A stretch of 13,105 nucleotides of DNA from Pseudanabaena sp. CAN_BIN31. Its GTDB lineage: Bacteria > Cyanobacteriota > Cyanobacteriia > Pseudanabaenales > Pseudanabaenaceae. The notes beneath the pieces are model-generated. The model searched no databases and had not been told where the DNA came from. It was given only the letters and a program-made list of their open reading frames with translations. Every line of letters starts with the position of its first letter. The first letter of the stretch is position 1. The position numbers and the translations under genes are program-made. The stretch spans positions 1-13,105 of the forward strand of contig JAJAZG010000140.1 of assembly GCA_026785865.1 (NCBI GenBank), in the 5' to 3' direction. Shown here piece by piece: positions 1 through 7,431 of this stretch.

Positions 1-38
1 ATCATATTCGACCTCCCCGAAACACCTATTGAGCCTAC

Positions 39-1613
39 TTAATTTGGAATAGTTGCTGACTCTAAACCTGTTGCTTTGCCAAATTTGCGAAGCCGATCGC
101 TTTCTGGTTCCATCCATGCATAGACAAAGTGACTGAAGCAATTAATTTTTGGTTCTGTCGCTCGAATAGCTTGCATTTGTTTCTCAAAGCTAGGATGTCC
201 ATCAAAGCCCTGTCCCCAAGTTCCTGCTAGGACTGGACAAACTAAGGTTTCGGGCGATGATTGGCGGACGACTTCGGAAACTTGATCGGCGACACATTTG
301 CCATCATTGCAGAGGGCATAGGTCATCGGATGACGTTCCATGTAAGTAGGAAAACGATCCCAAGGCTGCATTCTTGCCTCAAATTTACCTGCTTCATTGA
401 GATTACCATTGGGGAAAAAGACAGTGCCGATCGCCATATTATTTTGCTTGAACGGCGCTGAAATCGCAGTTACAAAATTAATCACACCTTGATAAGCGTG
501 ATTAGTGGCGATATTCCAGAGTAAACTTTCGGCGATCGCGGCGGTTTCCCTGAGATTTTTAATACTGGTCGGTTTCACTTTGACAGTTTCTGTGAGTTTT
601 TTCTCAGTTTGAACAACATCATCAGCCGTGAGATCACCAGTTTTGAGATAGAGCGCCATTAGTTCTCGCACATTTTTATCGTCAATGCTACTCAACAAAG
701 CCGATCGCGAAGATTGTCCGTGAATCCATAATTGCTTGACGTTATCGATCAACGCAGCAGTGGAGTTGGTGGGATAGCGAACATAGTCAAACACCATGCC
801 ATCGGGCTGACGTTGCATCAGGGCTTTGACCGCAGATGTCAGATCGGCTTTAGCGATCGCGCTGTAAGGATCGACAAACAGATGATCGGCTTCATAGGCA
901 TCTTCATAAAAGGCGCGACCATTGCTAACTAAATTACGATCAAAATTCGTATTGGCAATACTATTTTCCCCATTACCATTAAGCGCTAAAACAGCCGATC
1001 GCCCCTTGATTTCACTATAGCCATAGCCAAAGTTCATCGTAAATGACCAGCCATAAACCTTGATGCCGCGCTCTTTACCGATCGCGATCGCCTTTTTCCA
1101 TAAATCGTAGTCCGCAGGAACTTCCCTCGCCTTGACTGCTTCTTCCATCACCGATCGCCAAGGGGTCGGATTATCGGCAACAGGCAGCAAGACGCGCCCA
1201 TCATAAAAAACTTCGATAAATACTTGGTTATAGCCACGATTGGCAACTTTATCGAAGACATCCTCTAATACGCCCGATTTTGCATCATTAGGATAGAGGC
1301 GTATCCAAGTCGCTTGGGTTTTGGGCGCAAGGCGATCGCGACAGGCTTGCAAGTCTGATTTATGCTTTTGAATGATCGCCTGATATTGAGCTTGAGAATT
1401 ACTAGAATTTATAACTAAAGCTGATTTTCGTAATTCATGTTTACGCAAAATTTCTGTAGTACTCACATCACAGGTCGGATTGCCCCAAAGAATTTTTTCG
1501 GGCAAAGGTCCAGCGATCGCATTTCCCACAAAAGCAGTACTGAAACAAGTAAGAGAGGCGATCAACAGAAAACTCAACCTATTTAGCTTTTTTGGAGCTT
1601 TTTGACATTTCAT
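39..1613 (-). CDS. Exported glycoside-hydrolase-like (GHL10/DUF187-type) TIM-barrel protein
   Basis: A 524-residue protein. The N-terminus is a classical signal peptide: basic residues (KKLNR), a hydrophobic run at about 14-30, and an AIA|G cleavage site after residue 34; no lipobox is seen at Cys23. The rest resembles the GH10-like hydrolase family: a strand motif VFIEVFYDGRVLLP (131-144), a KVYGWSFTMNF strand (185-195), and DGMVFDYVRYP (271-281), which matches the conserved DG-x-x-x-D-x-x-x-YP segment of that family. About 110 residues (roughly 285-395) separate this motif from the late strands and look like an inserted helical region. It probably acts on a glycan outside the cytoplasmic membrane, but the substrate cannot be read from the sequence. 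The ATG at 1613 is chosen because it gives an intact signal peptide; no clear Shine-Dalgarno precedes it. It is transcribed divergently from corA. Family assignment is fairly secure; enzymatic activity is inferred. Confidence 0.85.
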   Translation of the reverse strand: MKCQKAPKKLNRLSFLLIASLTCFSTAFVGNAIAGPLPEKILWGNPTCDVSTTEILRKHELRKSALVINSSNSQAQYQAIIQKHKSDLQACRDRLAPKTQATWIRLYPNDAKSGVLEDVFDKVANRGYNQVFIEVFYDGRVLLPVADNPTPWRSVMEEAVKAREVPADYDLWKKAIAIGKERGIKVYGWSFTMNFGYGYSEIKGRSAVLALNGNGENSIANTNFDRNLVSNGRAFYEDAYEADHLFVDPYSAIAKADLTSAVKALMQRQPDGMVFDYVRYPTNSTAALIDNVKQLWIHGQSSRSALLSSIDDKNVRELMALYLKTGDLTADDVVQTEKKLTETVKVKPTSIKNLRETAAIAESLLWNIATNHAYQGVINFVTAISAPFKQNNMAIGTVFFPNGNLNEAGKFEARMQPWDRFPTYMERHPMTYALCNDGKCVADQVSEVVRQSSPETLVCPVLAGTWGQGFDGHPSFEKQMQAIRATEPKINCFSHFVYAWMEPESDRLRKFGKATGLESATIPN

Positions 1614-1631
1614 AGAGTTTAGAAAAATATA

Positions 1632-1721
1632 GAAATATACTTGTGTTGAACAGAGTCACGATTCCCGCGTTTTTATAGACGAACAAGTCTTAACAATGTG
1701 GCACACTGACAAGTATATTTC
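1632..1721. promoter_or_regulatory. Divergent control region with a perfect 13-bp inverted repeat
   Basis: GAAATATACTTGT (1632-1644) and its exact reverse complement ACAAGTATATTTC (1709-1721) flank 64 bp in the gap between the leftward hydrolase-like gene and rightward corA. The right copy touches the corA ATG; the left copy lies 18 nt from the leftward ATG, so each gene carries ACAAGTATATTTC just upstream in its own reading direction. A third ACAAGT lies at 1683-1688. The TATATT core could act as a -10 element for the leftward gene, or the repeats could be operator half-sites. The role is inferred. Confidence 0.5.
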
Positions 1722-2888
1722 ATGACTCGCTTCACCATGCTGCACAACCCCATCAGATTTAAGCCTAGTCCCATTGAAGATAATTCTGAAGAAAATGGTG
1801 ACGAATTAGAATTTTATGACTTTAATCGACCCGAACCAGGGAGTCCGCCTGGGACATTAATCATTGATCAAGATGCGACTATTCCGAATATTTTCTTGAT
1901 TGATTACAATGCTGACGAAGCTCTAGGGGTTCAGCTTGCCACTCCTGAAGACTGTATTCCTTATCTTGATAGTCAATCAGTGTCATGGCTTGATGTGCAA
2001 GGCTTAGGTTCTGAAGATGTATTGCAACGTCTAGGCAAAGTATTTAATCTCCATGCACTCGTGCTTGAAGATATCGTTAATATTCCTCAACGCCCCAAGG
2101 TTGAGAGTTTTGAAGATCAGGAATTAATCATCTTGCATATGGTGACTAGTCGTGAAGATGGTCGGGGGTTTTATGATGAGCAGGTGAGTTTAATTTTAGG
2201 CAAAAACTATGTCCTGACAGTACAAGAAGAGCCTGAAATTGATGTATTTGAGCCAATTCGTCAGCGTATTCATCGCAATCGTGGTGTCATCCGATCGCAA
2301 AAATCTGATTACCTCGCCTACACCCTAATTGATGCGATCGTTGATGGCTTTTTCCCAGTATTAGAAGACTACGGCGAACGTCTCGAAGATTTGCAAGATG
2401 AAGTAGTCGATAAACCGACCCGCCAAACCCTCGACAAAATCCATAAAATTAAGCGCGAATTATTACTATTACGCCGTGCGATTTGGCCACAACGCGACGC
2501 GATTAATTCGCTAATTCGTGAAAAAAGTCCTTTGATCGAGCCAGAAGTGCAGATTTATTTGCGTGACTGCTATGACCACACCGTGCAGGTTATGGATATG
2601 GTCGAAACCTATCGCGAACTTGCCGCAAACTTGATGGATATTTATCTGTCATCATTGAGCAATAGCACTAACGAGATCATGCGCTTCTTAACCGTGATTT
2701 CGACAGTATTCATTCCGCTTACCTTTGTGGCTGGAGTATATGGCATGAATTTTGATACTGAAATAGGAAATATGCCTGAGCTGAGATGGCCATATGGTTA
2801 TGCTCTTTGTTGGATGTTGATGTTGAGCATTTCTGGCGGCTTGTTATTTTTCTTTTGGAAAAAAGGATGGCTATTTAGTCCGAAATGA
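1722..2888 (+). CDS. corA: CorA-family magnesium/cobalt transport protein
   Basis: A 388-residue CorA/MIT-family divalent cation channel of the cytoplasmic membrane, expected to be a homopentamer carrying Mg2+ (and Co2+ or Ni2+) inward. The large N-terminal cytoplasmic domain (about 50-290) contains the long stalk helix, rich in charged residues. Two membrane helices lie at about 321-342 and 358-379. The first ends in the family signature YGMN (GMN at 341-343), the selectivity filter, and the periplasmic loop carries the usual MPEL (351-354). The C-terminus is basic (KKGW), as in the family. The start at 1722 has no clear Shine-Dalgarno; an in-frame ATG at 1737 (residue 6) is an alternative. 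The first 40 residues are acidic and look poorly ordered. A 20-bp palindrome follows the gene, but no T-tract terminator. Confidence 0.96.
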   Translation: MTRFTMLHNPIRFKPSPIEDNSEENGDELEFYDFNRPEPGSPPGTLIIDQDATIPNIFLIDYNADEALGVQLATPEDCIPYLDSQSVSWLDVQGLGSEDVLQRLGKVFNLHALVLEDIVNIPQRPKVESFEDQELIILHMVTSREDGRGFYDEQVSLILGKNYVLTVQEEPEIDVFEPIRQRIHRNRGVIRSQKSDYLAYTLIDAIVDGFFPVLEDYGERLEDLQDEVVDKPTRQTLDKIHKIKRELLLLRRAIWPQRDAINSLIREKSPLIEPEVQIYLRDCYDHTVQVMDMVETYRELAANLMDIYLSSLSNSTNEIMRFLTVISTVFIPLTFVAGVYGMNFDTEIGNMPELRWPYGYALCWMLMLSISGGLLFFFWKKGWLFSPK

Positions 2889-2901
2889 CGCGGATTTTTG
2901 G

Positions 2902-2921
2902 CAAGGGGCTTAAGCCCCTTG
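2902..2921. repeat. Perfect 20-bp palindrome downstream of corA
   Basis: CAAGGGGCTTAAGCCCCTTG reads identically on both strands. In RNA it would form a hairpin with an 8-bp stem and a TTAA loop. No T-run follows (TTCGCTGACG), so it is not a typical intrinsic terminator. It may be a dispersed palindromic repeat or an RNA-processing or stability element. Confidence 0.7.
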
Positions 2922-2964
2922 TTCGCTGACGATCGCTAGGCAAGTAACAGCGATAAGGTAGATT

Positions 2965-2999
2965 AAATCCGTGTAATCCCATAATCCGTCTAATCCGTG
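2965..2999 (+). repeat. Short tandem repeat, four TAATCCGTN-like units, overlapping the rsmE start
   Basis: Units AAATCCGTG (2965), TAATCCCA (2974), TAATCCGTC (2982) and TAATCCGTG (2991) follow each other with a period of 8 or 9 bases. The GTG that ends the last unit (2997-2999) is the furthest-upstream possible rsmE start codon, since the in-frame TAA at 2991 lies just before it. Confidence 0.7.
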
Positions 3000-3773
3000 A
3001 TCAACAAACGCAAACTCCAAAGGGTGACATTACAAGCGCACCAAGTTTCGCCAGCTTTACAAATTAATAGCGCGATCGCCTTAACCCCAGAACAAAAACA
3101 CTACTTATATAATGTATTGCGCTTAGAAACTGGAGCCGAATTTATTGCCCTTGATCGCCAAGCTGGATGGTGGCTAGCAAAATTAACAGGCGAGCTAGAT
3201 ATCGCGGAAATTATTGCCAAACTAGAAAATAATTCAGAATTAGCGGCGCAAATTACGCTGGGTATTGCCATGCCCAAGGGTAGCAATATCGAGTCAGTGA
3301 TTCGCCAGACAACAGAGTTAGGGGTGCGGCAAATTGTGCCGTTATTTAGCGATCGCACGATCCTTAAAGCAGGTACAGAAATCGGCAATCAAAAACGCGA
3401 TCGCTGGCAGCGCATTGCCGAAGAAGCCGCCGAGCTTTCAATGCGTAACCATGTACCTGAAATTAATACGCCCCAAACATTCACTGAATGGCTCGATCAG
3501 CTTGCCAAATCAGCATCATCAAGCTTGAAATATACTTGCGTAACCAGTCCTGATGCGACACATTTGCTTACTACCTTACAAGATGTTCAAACCTTACCCG
3601 TTTTGAATATCGTCATTGTTACTGGTTGCGAAGGTGGCTGGACGGCTAGGGAATCAGAAATGGCGATCGCATCAGGATTTATCCCAGTGTCATTAGGCGA
3701 TCGGGTTTTGTCAGCCGTCACAGCACCAGTGGTAGCATTATCGATAATTGGCGCATTTTCAGACACTCAATGA
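2997..3773 (+). CDS. rsmE: 16S rRNA (uracil1498-N3)-methyltransferase RsmE
   Basis: A 258-residue SPOUT-class (knotted) methyltransferase that uses S-adenosylmethionine to methylate U1498 of 16S rRNA in the assembled 30S subunit. Visible family features are the N-terminal PUA-like segment starting LQRV (7-10); AMPKGSNIESVIRQTTELGV (91-110); RWQRIAEEAAELSMRNHVPE (136-155); and the C-terminal knot with VTGCEGGWTARE (208-219) and VSLGDRVLSAVTAPVVALS (231-249). The usual GPEGG is GCEGG here, and the Arg commonly found in LGxRILR is Ser, both near the SAM-binding knot; the rest of the knot is intact. The start is GTG, the only one upstream of the conserved LQR; a later GTG at 3024 would remove it. 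The stop overlaps the next gene by four bases (ATGA), implying translational coupling. Confidence 0.93.
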   Translation: MINKRKLQRVTLQAHQVSPALQINSAIALTPEQKHYLYNVLRLETGAEFIALDRQAGWWLAKLTGELDIAEIIAKLENNSELAAQITLGIAMPKGSNIESVIRQTTELGVRQIVPLFSDRTILKAGTEIGNQKRDRWQRIAEEAAELSMRNHVPEINTPQTFTEWLDQLAKSASSSLKYTCVTSPDATHLLTTLQDVQTLPVLNIVIVTGCEGGWTARESEMAIASGFIPVSLGDRVLSAVTAPVVALSIIGAFSDTQ

Positions 3774-5113
3774 AGCCCTCAAAAAAACCACCCGCAAATC
3801 GATATCGTCCAGCCGCGAAGAAAAGAAAGTGGCTAAGGGGGTTTCAGTGGTTGTTACCAGGATTATTTGTCAAGCGATGGCTACTAGTTAGCGTTGTCGG
3901 CATTATTTTGATCGTGTTAGGAATTGCGATCTCGGCAAGACTAACCCCAATTTTGTTTCTATCACGCCTGATTGGTAACACGGTCGACACTTTGGTGGGA
4001 ATCTTGCCACGTAATATGAGTGGCCCGATCGCCCTTTTAATCGGATTGGGGCTACTGTGGCTTGGACAAAAACGCGCCCTCGGTTCGATTACTCAAGTGT
4101 TGATGCCCGATCAAGACAAGGAACTATTAGAATTACTGGTTTCCCATCGCAAGCTAAATCGGGGGCCAAGAATTGTCACTGTAGGCGGCGGTACTGGCTT
4201 ATCAAACTTGTTGCGCGGACTCAAGCAATATAGCGCCAACATCACAGCGATCGTGACCGTTGCTGATGATGGCGGCTCCTCTGGACGCTTGCGCCGTGAA
4301 TATGGGGTTTTGCCTCCAGGTGATATTCGTAGCTGTCTCGCCGCCCTTGCTGACGAAGAAAAGTTAGTCACCGAATTATTTCAATATCGGTTTAAGACAG
4401 GGGAGGGGCTATCTGGTCATAGTTTTGGTAATTTGTTTCTTACGGCGATGAGTGAAGTTACAGGCGATCTAGAAAAGGCGATCGCGGCTAGTTCACAGGT
4501 TTTAGCCGTGCGTGGTCGGGTGCTGCCAGCCACGCTCGATCAGATGGTGCTATGGGCTGAGTTTGAAGATGGTCGTTATGTCGAGGGCGAGTCCAATATT
4601 CCTGAAGCCAGAGGAAGAATCAAATATATTGGCTGTAAACCCGAAAATCCCAAAGGATTACCGCAGGCTGTTGAAGATATTATTGAAGCTGACCTGATCG
4701 TAATTGGACCTGGAAGCCTATATACCAGCATTATTCCCAACCTGCTCGTACCTGAGATTTTACAAGCTTTGATTGATCGCAATGTGCCATCGATCTATCT
4801 TTGTAATATCATGAGTCAAGTCGGTGAAACCGATGACTATGCAGTATCTGATTATGTGCGAGTTTTAGATAAGATCGCTGGAGTGCGATTGTTTGATGTA
4901 GTTTTAGTCCAAAAGCAGCCGCCTTCTGAGCGATCGCTACAACACTATGCTTCTTTCGGATCGCACTTTACCAATCTAGATCGTGATAATCTCGCTCCCA
5001 TGGGTTGTCCTGTCTTAATTGCTAATATCATGCAAGAAAAAGACAACGGTACAGTTTGTCATGACTCCGAAAAGCTTTCAGGTGTACTAATGCGTTGGTA
5101 TAACCGCCAGTAA
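3770..5113 (+). CDS. yvcK: YvcK/CofD-like (gluconeogenesis factor family) protein with membrane anchor
   Basis: A 447-residue protein. The N-terminal ~130 residues hold a strongly basic start (KPSKK, KKRK) and two hydrophobic helices (about 37-55 and 84-100), so the protein is probably membrane-anchored; the soluble domain is probably cytoplasmic. The C-terminal domain is the YvcK/CofD-like Rossmann fold: VTVGGGTGLSNLLRGL (136-151), VADDGGSSGRLRREYGVLPP (164-183), GDIRSCLAAL (184-193), GHSFGNLFLTAM (216-227) and GPGSLYTSIIPNLLVPEI (313-330). In Bacillus, YvcK binds UDP-sugars and is needed for normal growth and wall synthesis on gluconeogenic carbon; the cyanobacterial role is less certain. 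It is not a plain CofD, given the N-terminal membrane part. It overlaps the rsmE stop by four bases and precedes the HATPase gene by 34 bp, so the three are likely cotranscribed. Confidence 0.92.
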   Translation: MKPSKKPPANRYRPAAKKRKWLRGFQWLLPGLFVKRWLLVSVVGIILIVLGIAISARLTPILFLSRLIGNTVDTLVGILPRNMSGPIALLIGLGLLWLGQKRALGSITQVLMPDQDKELLELLVSHRKLNRGPRIVTVGGGTGLSNLLRGLKQYSANITAIVTVADDGGSSGRLRREYGVLPPGDIRSCLAALADEEKLVTELFQYRFKTGEGLSGHSFGNLFLTAMSEVTGDLEKAIAASSQVLAVRGRVLPATLDQMVLWAEFEDGRYVEGESNIPEARGRIKYIGCKPENPKGLPQAVEDIIEADLIVIGPGSLYTSIIPNLLVPEILQALIDRNVPSIYLCNIMSQVGETDDYAVSDYVRVLDKIAGVRLFDVVLVQKQPPSERSLQHYASFGSHFTNLDRDNLAPMGCPVLIANIMQEKDNGTVCHDSEKLSGVLMRWYNRQ

Positions 5114-5147
5114 CAAAAAATTAACATTACAATTCAAAATATCATTA

Positions 5148-5609
5148 GTGTTACAGCAATATCATATCCAAGTTAATAGTGATATTTATGCTCTTGGCGA
5201 ATTGCAAGAGTGGTTTCAGCAGTTTAAAAATTTGTTGCCAAAATCAACTTGGATGCAATGCAACCTTGTCTTAGTCGAAGTATTCACAAACGTAGTTTCT
5301 TACGCTCATGCGAGATTGCCTCAAGAAACACCGATTGATATTGAAATTAATCTTGATGACACGGAAAAATTTCTAGAGTTAAAAATCTGCGACTATGGTG
5401 AACCTTTTGACATTGACGCTGAAATTGAACGAGTTACTAAAGAAGCCAAAAAGAACCAAGATTTTGAAGATATCGATGGTATTCCCACGGGTGGTCGAGG
5501 TTTGATGATTGCCACAACGATCGCCGATGAAATTACATACGCGGTGATGCCTGATGGTCGCAATTGTTTTTCGATGCTCAAAAAATTTGCAGATGCTCAA
5601 TGGAATTGA
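5148..5609 (+). CDS. Small HATPase, anti-sigma regulatory factor / serine kinase-like (RsbW type)
   Basis: A 153-residue single-domain GHKL ATPase. The N-box is visible in VEVFTNVVSYAH (Glu44, Asn48), the G1 motif in CDYGEPFD (81-88) and the G2 motif in GGRGLM (115-120). Length and layout match RsbW/SpoIIAB-like anti-sigma factors or serine kinases, which phosphorylate anti-anti-sigma (STAS) proteins in partner-switching systems; the partner is not in this window. An acidic insert (about 89-110) lies between G1 and G2. It starts with GTG at 5148; no in-frame ATG would preserve the first strand. It follows yvcK by 34 bp on the same strand, so it is probably the last gene of that unit. Biochemical family is secure; target and physiological role are unknown. 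Confidence 0.88.
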   Translation: MLQQYHIQVNSDIYALGELQEWFQQFKNLLPKSTWMQCNLVLVEVFTNVVSYAHARLPQETPIDIEINLDDTEKFLELKICDYGEPFDIDAEIERVTKEAKKNQDFEDIDGIPTGGRGLMIATTIADEITYAVMPDGRNCFSMLKKFADAQWN

Positions 5610-5624
5610 AAATCACCCAATTCC

Positions 5625-5831
5625 TTAACGCTTTAGCCATAAAACAAAGGCAAATAGACCGACGGGGATGGTTATTGCGGAAAGCGCGATCGCATTGATC
5701 GTATCTGCTGTCAGATTATTTAATAACGCCCAGTTTGGCGCAGCATATTTAATCACAGCCGAGGCGATCGCTGAATAAGTAAGTAATCTTAAAATAAATA
5801 AAATCTGGGGGATTGACGAGAAAGTTTGCAT
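5625..5831 (-). CDS. Small two-helix membrane protein of unknown function
   Basis: A 68-residue protein that I do not recognise as a named family. Two hydrophobic segments (about 9-28 and 44-65) are joined by a short polar loop around Asn33-Asn43, and the C-terminus is basic (LWLKR). The hydrophobic pattern, ATG start and clean fit between the HATPase stop (15 bp away, convergent) and a hairpin support a real gene rather than a shadow frame, and no other reading frame competes here. Upstream on its own strand (5832-5863) the DNA is AT-rich, with a possible -10 element in ACTTATCTAAAA but no confident promoter. Orientation or a role in the membrane cannot be inferred. Confidence 0.65.
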   Translation of the reverse strand: MQTFSSIPQILFILRLLTYSAIASAVIKYAAPNWALLNNLTADTINAIALSAITIPVGLFAFVLWLKR

Positions 5832-5863
5832 ACAGATTTTTAGATAAGTTTGGTTAAGATCGT

Positions 5864-5906
5864 AAAACTCGAAAAGAGGAGTAATTTGCTCCCCTTTTCG
5901 AGTTTT
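5864..5906 (+). terminator. Strong hairpin, probable intrinsic terminator of the rsmE-yvcK-HATPase unit
   Basis: Arms at 5864-5881 and 5889-5906 pair over 18 positions with a single A-C mismatch around a 7-nt loop (TAATTTG). The right arm ends in a T-run (5903-5907). The left arm ends in AAAA, so the minus strand also has a short T-run and it could work both ways. It lies beyond the small leftward gene, so rightward transcripts from the rsmE unit would run antisense through that gene before stopping here. Confidence 0.75.
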
Positions 5907-5970
5907 TATAAAAAGTAAATGATGCGTGGAGTCCAGAATTAAATTCTACTTGATCGCAGTCAGGGTCACG

Positions 5971-5998
5971 TTGACAAAAATTTAGACAATGTTAATAC
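5971..5998 (+). promoter_or_regulatory. Sigma70-type promoter, probably for the DedA gene
   Basis: A consensus -35 TTGACA (5971-5976) and a -10-like TAATAC (5993-5998) are separated by 16 bp. The predicted start near 6005 gives a leader of about 155 nt before the DedA ATG at 6161. That leader holds a small hairpin (GGC-tt-ATGC-ttaa-GCAT-ctt-GCC, 6022-6044) and one HIP1 site; otherwise I see nothing recognisable in 5907-6160. Confidence 0.55.
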
Positions 5999-6160
5999 TC
6001 TGCTCAAGCTTTGATTTATCAGGCTTATGCTTAAGCATCTTGCCAGAGCTTCCTAAGATACCAAATGGGTTCTATAGCGATCGCCAGTTTTTTGGGCTAA
6101 GATGATCAACGCAAAGGTTCGCGCGCCTAATCATATAAATATCGTAATTTGGCAACCACA

Positions 6161-6775
6161 ATGACGGAATGGATTAAAAATACAATGGAATCCCTAGGTT
6201 ATGTGGGGATTGGGCTACTGATGTTTTTGGAAAATCTATTTCCGCCCATTCCTTCAGAATTAATCATGCCCCTCGCAGGATACACGGCAAGTGTGCCAGA
6301 TCCAAAAATTCAAGTAATTCCTGCAATTGTGGTCGGTGTGATTGGGACAATCGTGGGCGCAATCCCTTGGTACTATGCGGGGTTACTGTTAGGACAGGAA
6401 CGCTTGCGGGTATTAGCAGGGCGTTATGGGAAGTGGATCGGTGTTTCTGAAGACGATCTTGATAAATCAGTAACGTGGTTTCAGAAACATGGCGTAAAGG
6501 CGGTGCTATTTGGGCGGATGGTGCCTGGTATTCGCACTTTGATTTCGATTCCCGCAGGTATTGGTAAAATGCCTCTGATTCCTTTCTTTATCTATTCGAC
6601 AATTGGCACAATTGGCTGGGTAACTTTATTGACCTATGCAGGTTATTTTGTAGGTGAAAAGTACTATTTAGTCGAAAAAAATATTGATGTAATCAGTAAG
6701 GTTGTTGTTTTTGGCGTTCTGATTGCGATCGCCTCTTTTATTGGTTATCGACTGTGGAAGCGATCGCGTAAATGA
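6161..6775 (+). CDS. DedA-family integral membrane protein
   Basis: From the ATG at 6161 this is a 204-residue DedA/SNARE-associated (VTT-type) membrane protein, the usual length. Family landmarks are FLENLFPPIPSELIMPLAGY (22-41), with the proline-rich re-entrant loop and acidic residues, and FGRMVPGIRTLISIPAG (117-133), with the F-x-R-x-x-P-G-x-R signature. Membrane helices follow at about 141-166 and 177-195, and the tail is basic. Members are needed for membrane homeostasis; some have been shown to flip undecaprenyl phosphate or phosphatidylethanolamine, but the substrate of this one cannot be read off. A TTG at 6149 would add four residues (MATT); ATG is preferred because the family begins near this point. 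Neither start has a clear Shine-Dalgarno. Confidence 0.93.
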   Translation: MTEWIKNTMESLGYVGIGLLMFLENLFPPIPSELIMPLAGYTASVPDPKIQVIPAIVVGVIGTIVGAIPWYYAGLLLGQERLRVLAGRYGKWIGVSEDDLDKSVTWFQKHGVKAVLFGRMVPGIRTLISIPAGIGKMPLIPFFIYSTIGTIGWVTLLTYAGYFVGEKYYLVEKNIDVISKVVVFGVLIAIASFIGYRLWKRSRK

Positions 6776-6790
6776 CGTAATCATTTTTTT

Positions 6791-6814
6791 TTATCCTTGA
6801 AATTTCATGGATAA
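6791..6814. repeat. 24-nt near-perfect palindrome between the DedA gene and rplS
   Basis: TTATCC-t-TGAAATTTCA-t-GGATAA is symmetric apart from one T-T pair. It begins 16 bp after the DedA stop and follows a run of nine T. Because the T-run precedes rather than follows the hairpin, a simple rightward terminator is not supported. It could be an operator or a weak stem at the DedA mRNA 3' end. Confidence 0.5.
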
Positions 6815-6968
6815 GCTCACACTTTTTCCAGCCAAAGATGGATCGGTCACCTTTTGGTTTGTCTTAATACAAGTCGTGACAGCTGTATCTAAACTTTTTT
6901 ACAAAAAACATAGACATTAAATCATTCATGCTCTAACATAGATGATCGCGACTTTTTTGGCATTCCTC

Positions 6969-7331
6969 ATGAACGCTTCTGAAATCATCCGCTCAATTGA
7001 AGCGGAATATATCAAAACAGATCTCCCTACAATTTATGTTGGAGATACTGTCAAGGTTGGAGTTAGGATCAAAGAGGGCGGCAAAGAACGTACTCAGCCA
7101 TACGAAGGCGTGATCATTGCGAGACGTGGTTCTAGCGTTAACACCGTTATTACTGTCCGTCGTGTATTTCAAGGAATTGGAGTTGAGCGAGCCTTCTTGC
7201 TACATTCTCCTCAAATTGAAAGCATCAAAGTGATCCGTCGTGGTAAAGTGCGTCGTGCTAAGCTCTACTACTTACGTGACCTTGTTGGTAAAGCAACTCG
7301 TCTTAAACAACGATTTGACCGCCCACTATAG
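6969..7331 (+). CDS. rplS: 50S ribosomal protein L19
   Basis: From the ATG at 6969 this gives 120 residues, the usual cyanobacterial L19 length, starting MNASEIIRSIEAEYIKTDLP. Conserved landmarks are YVGDTVKVGVRIKEGGKERT, QPYEGVIIARRG, TVRRVFQGIGVERAFLLHSP and the C-terminal RRGKVRRAKLYYLRDLVGKA ending in FDRPL. L19 sits at the interface of the 30S and 50S subunits and contributes to bridges between them. An ATG at 6942 would add nine hydrophobic residues (MIATFLAFL) that are foreign to the family, so the downstream start is preferred. It is the first gene of the translation cluster and is separated from tRNA-Trp by 100 bp. Confidence 0.95.
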   Translation: MNASEIIRSIEAEYIKTDLPTIYVGDTVKVGVRIKEGGKERTQPYEGVIIARRGSSVNTVITVRRVFQGIGVERAFLLHSPQIESIKVIRRGKVRRAKLYYLRDLVGKATRLKQRFDRPL

Positions 7332-7431
7332 AGCGATCTATGGTTATACTAAGTATCAAATACTATTCTGATATAGCAATTGATACAGTAGATATAACTG
7401 GTTGCGTAAACGAATCGTGTTTTCACTACGT

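Noticed and set aside
2965..2999. CRISPR array
   Set aside because: Units are only 8-9 bases without spacers, so this is a simple tandem repeat.
6149..6160. TTG start for the DedA gene
   Set aside because: It adds only MATT; the ATG at 6161 is a stronger codon, though neither has a clear Shine-Dalgarno.
6898..6939. Promoter for rplS (TTTACA followed by AT-rich DNA)
   Set aside because: No acceptable -10 element lies at 16-18 bp, so it was not listed as a feature.
6942..6968. Upstream ATG extending L19 by nine residues
   Set aside because: The added MIATFLAFL is hydrophobic and unlike the L19 N-terminus, while the ATG at 6969 gives the expected start and length.
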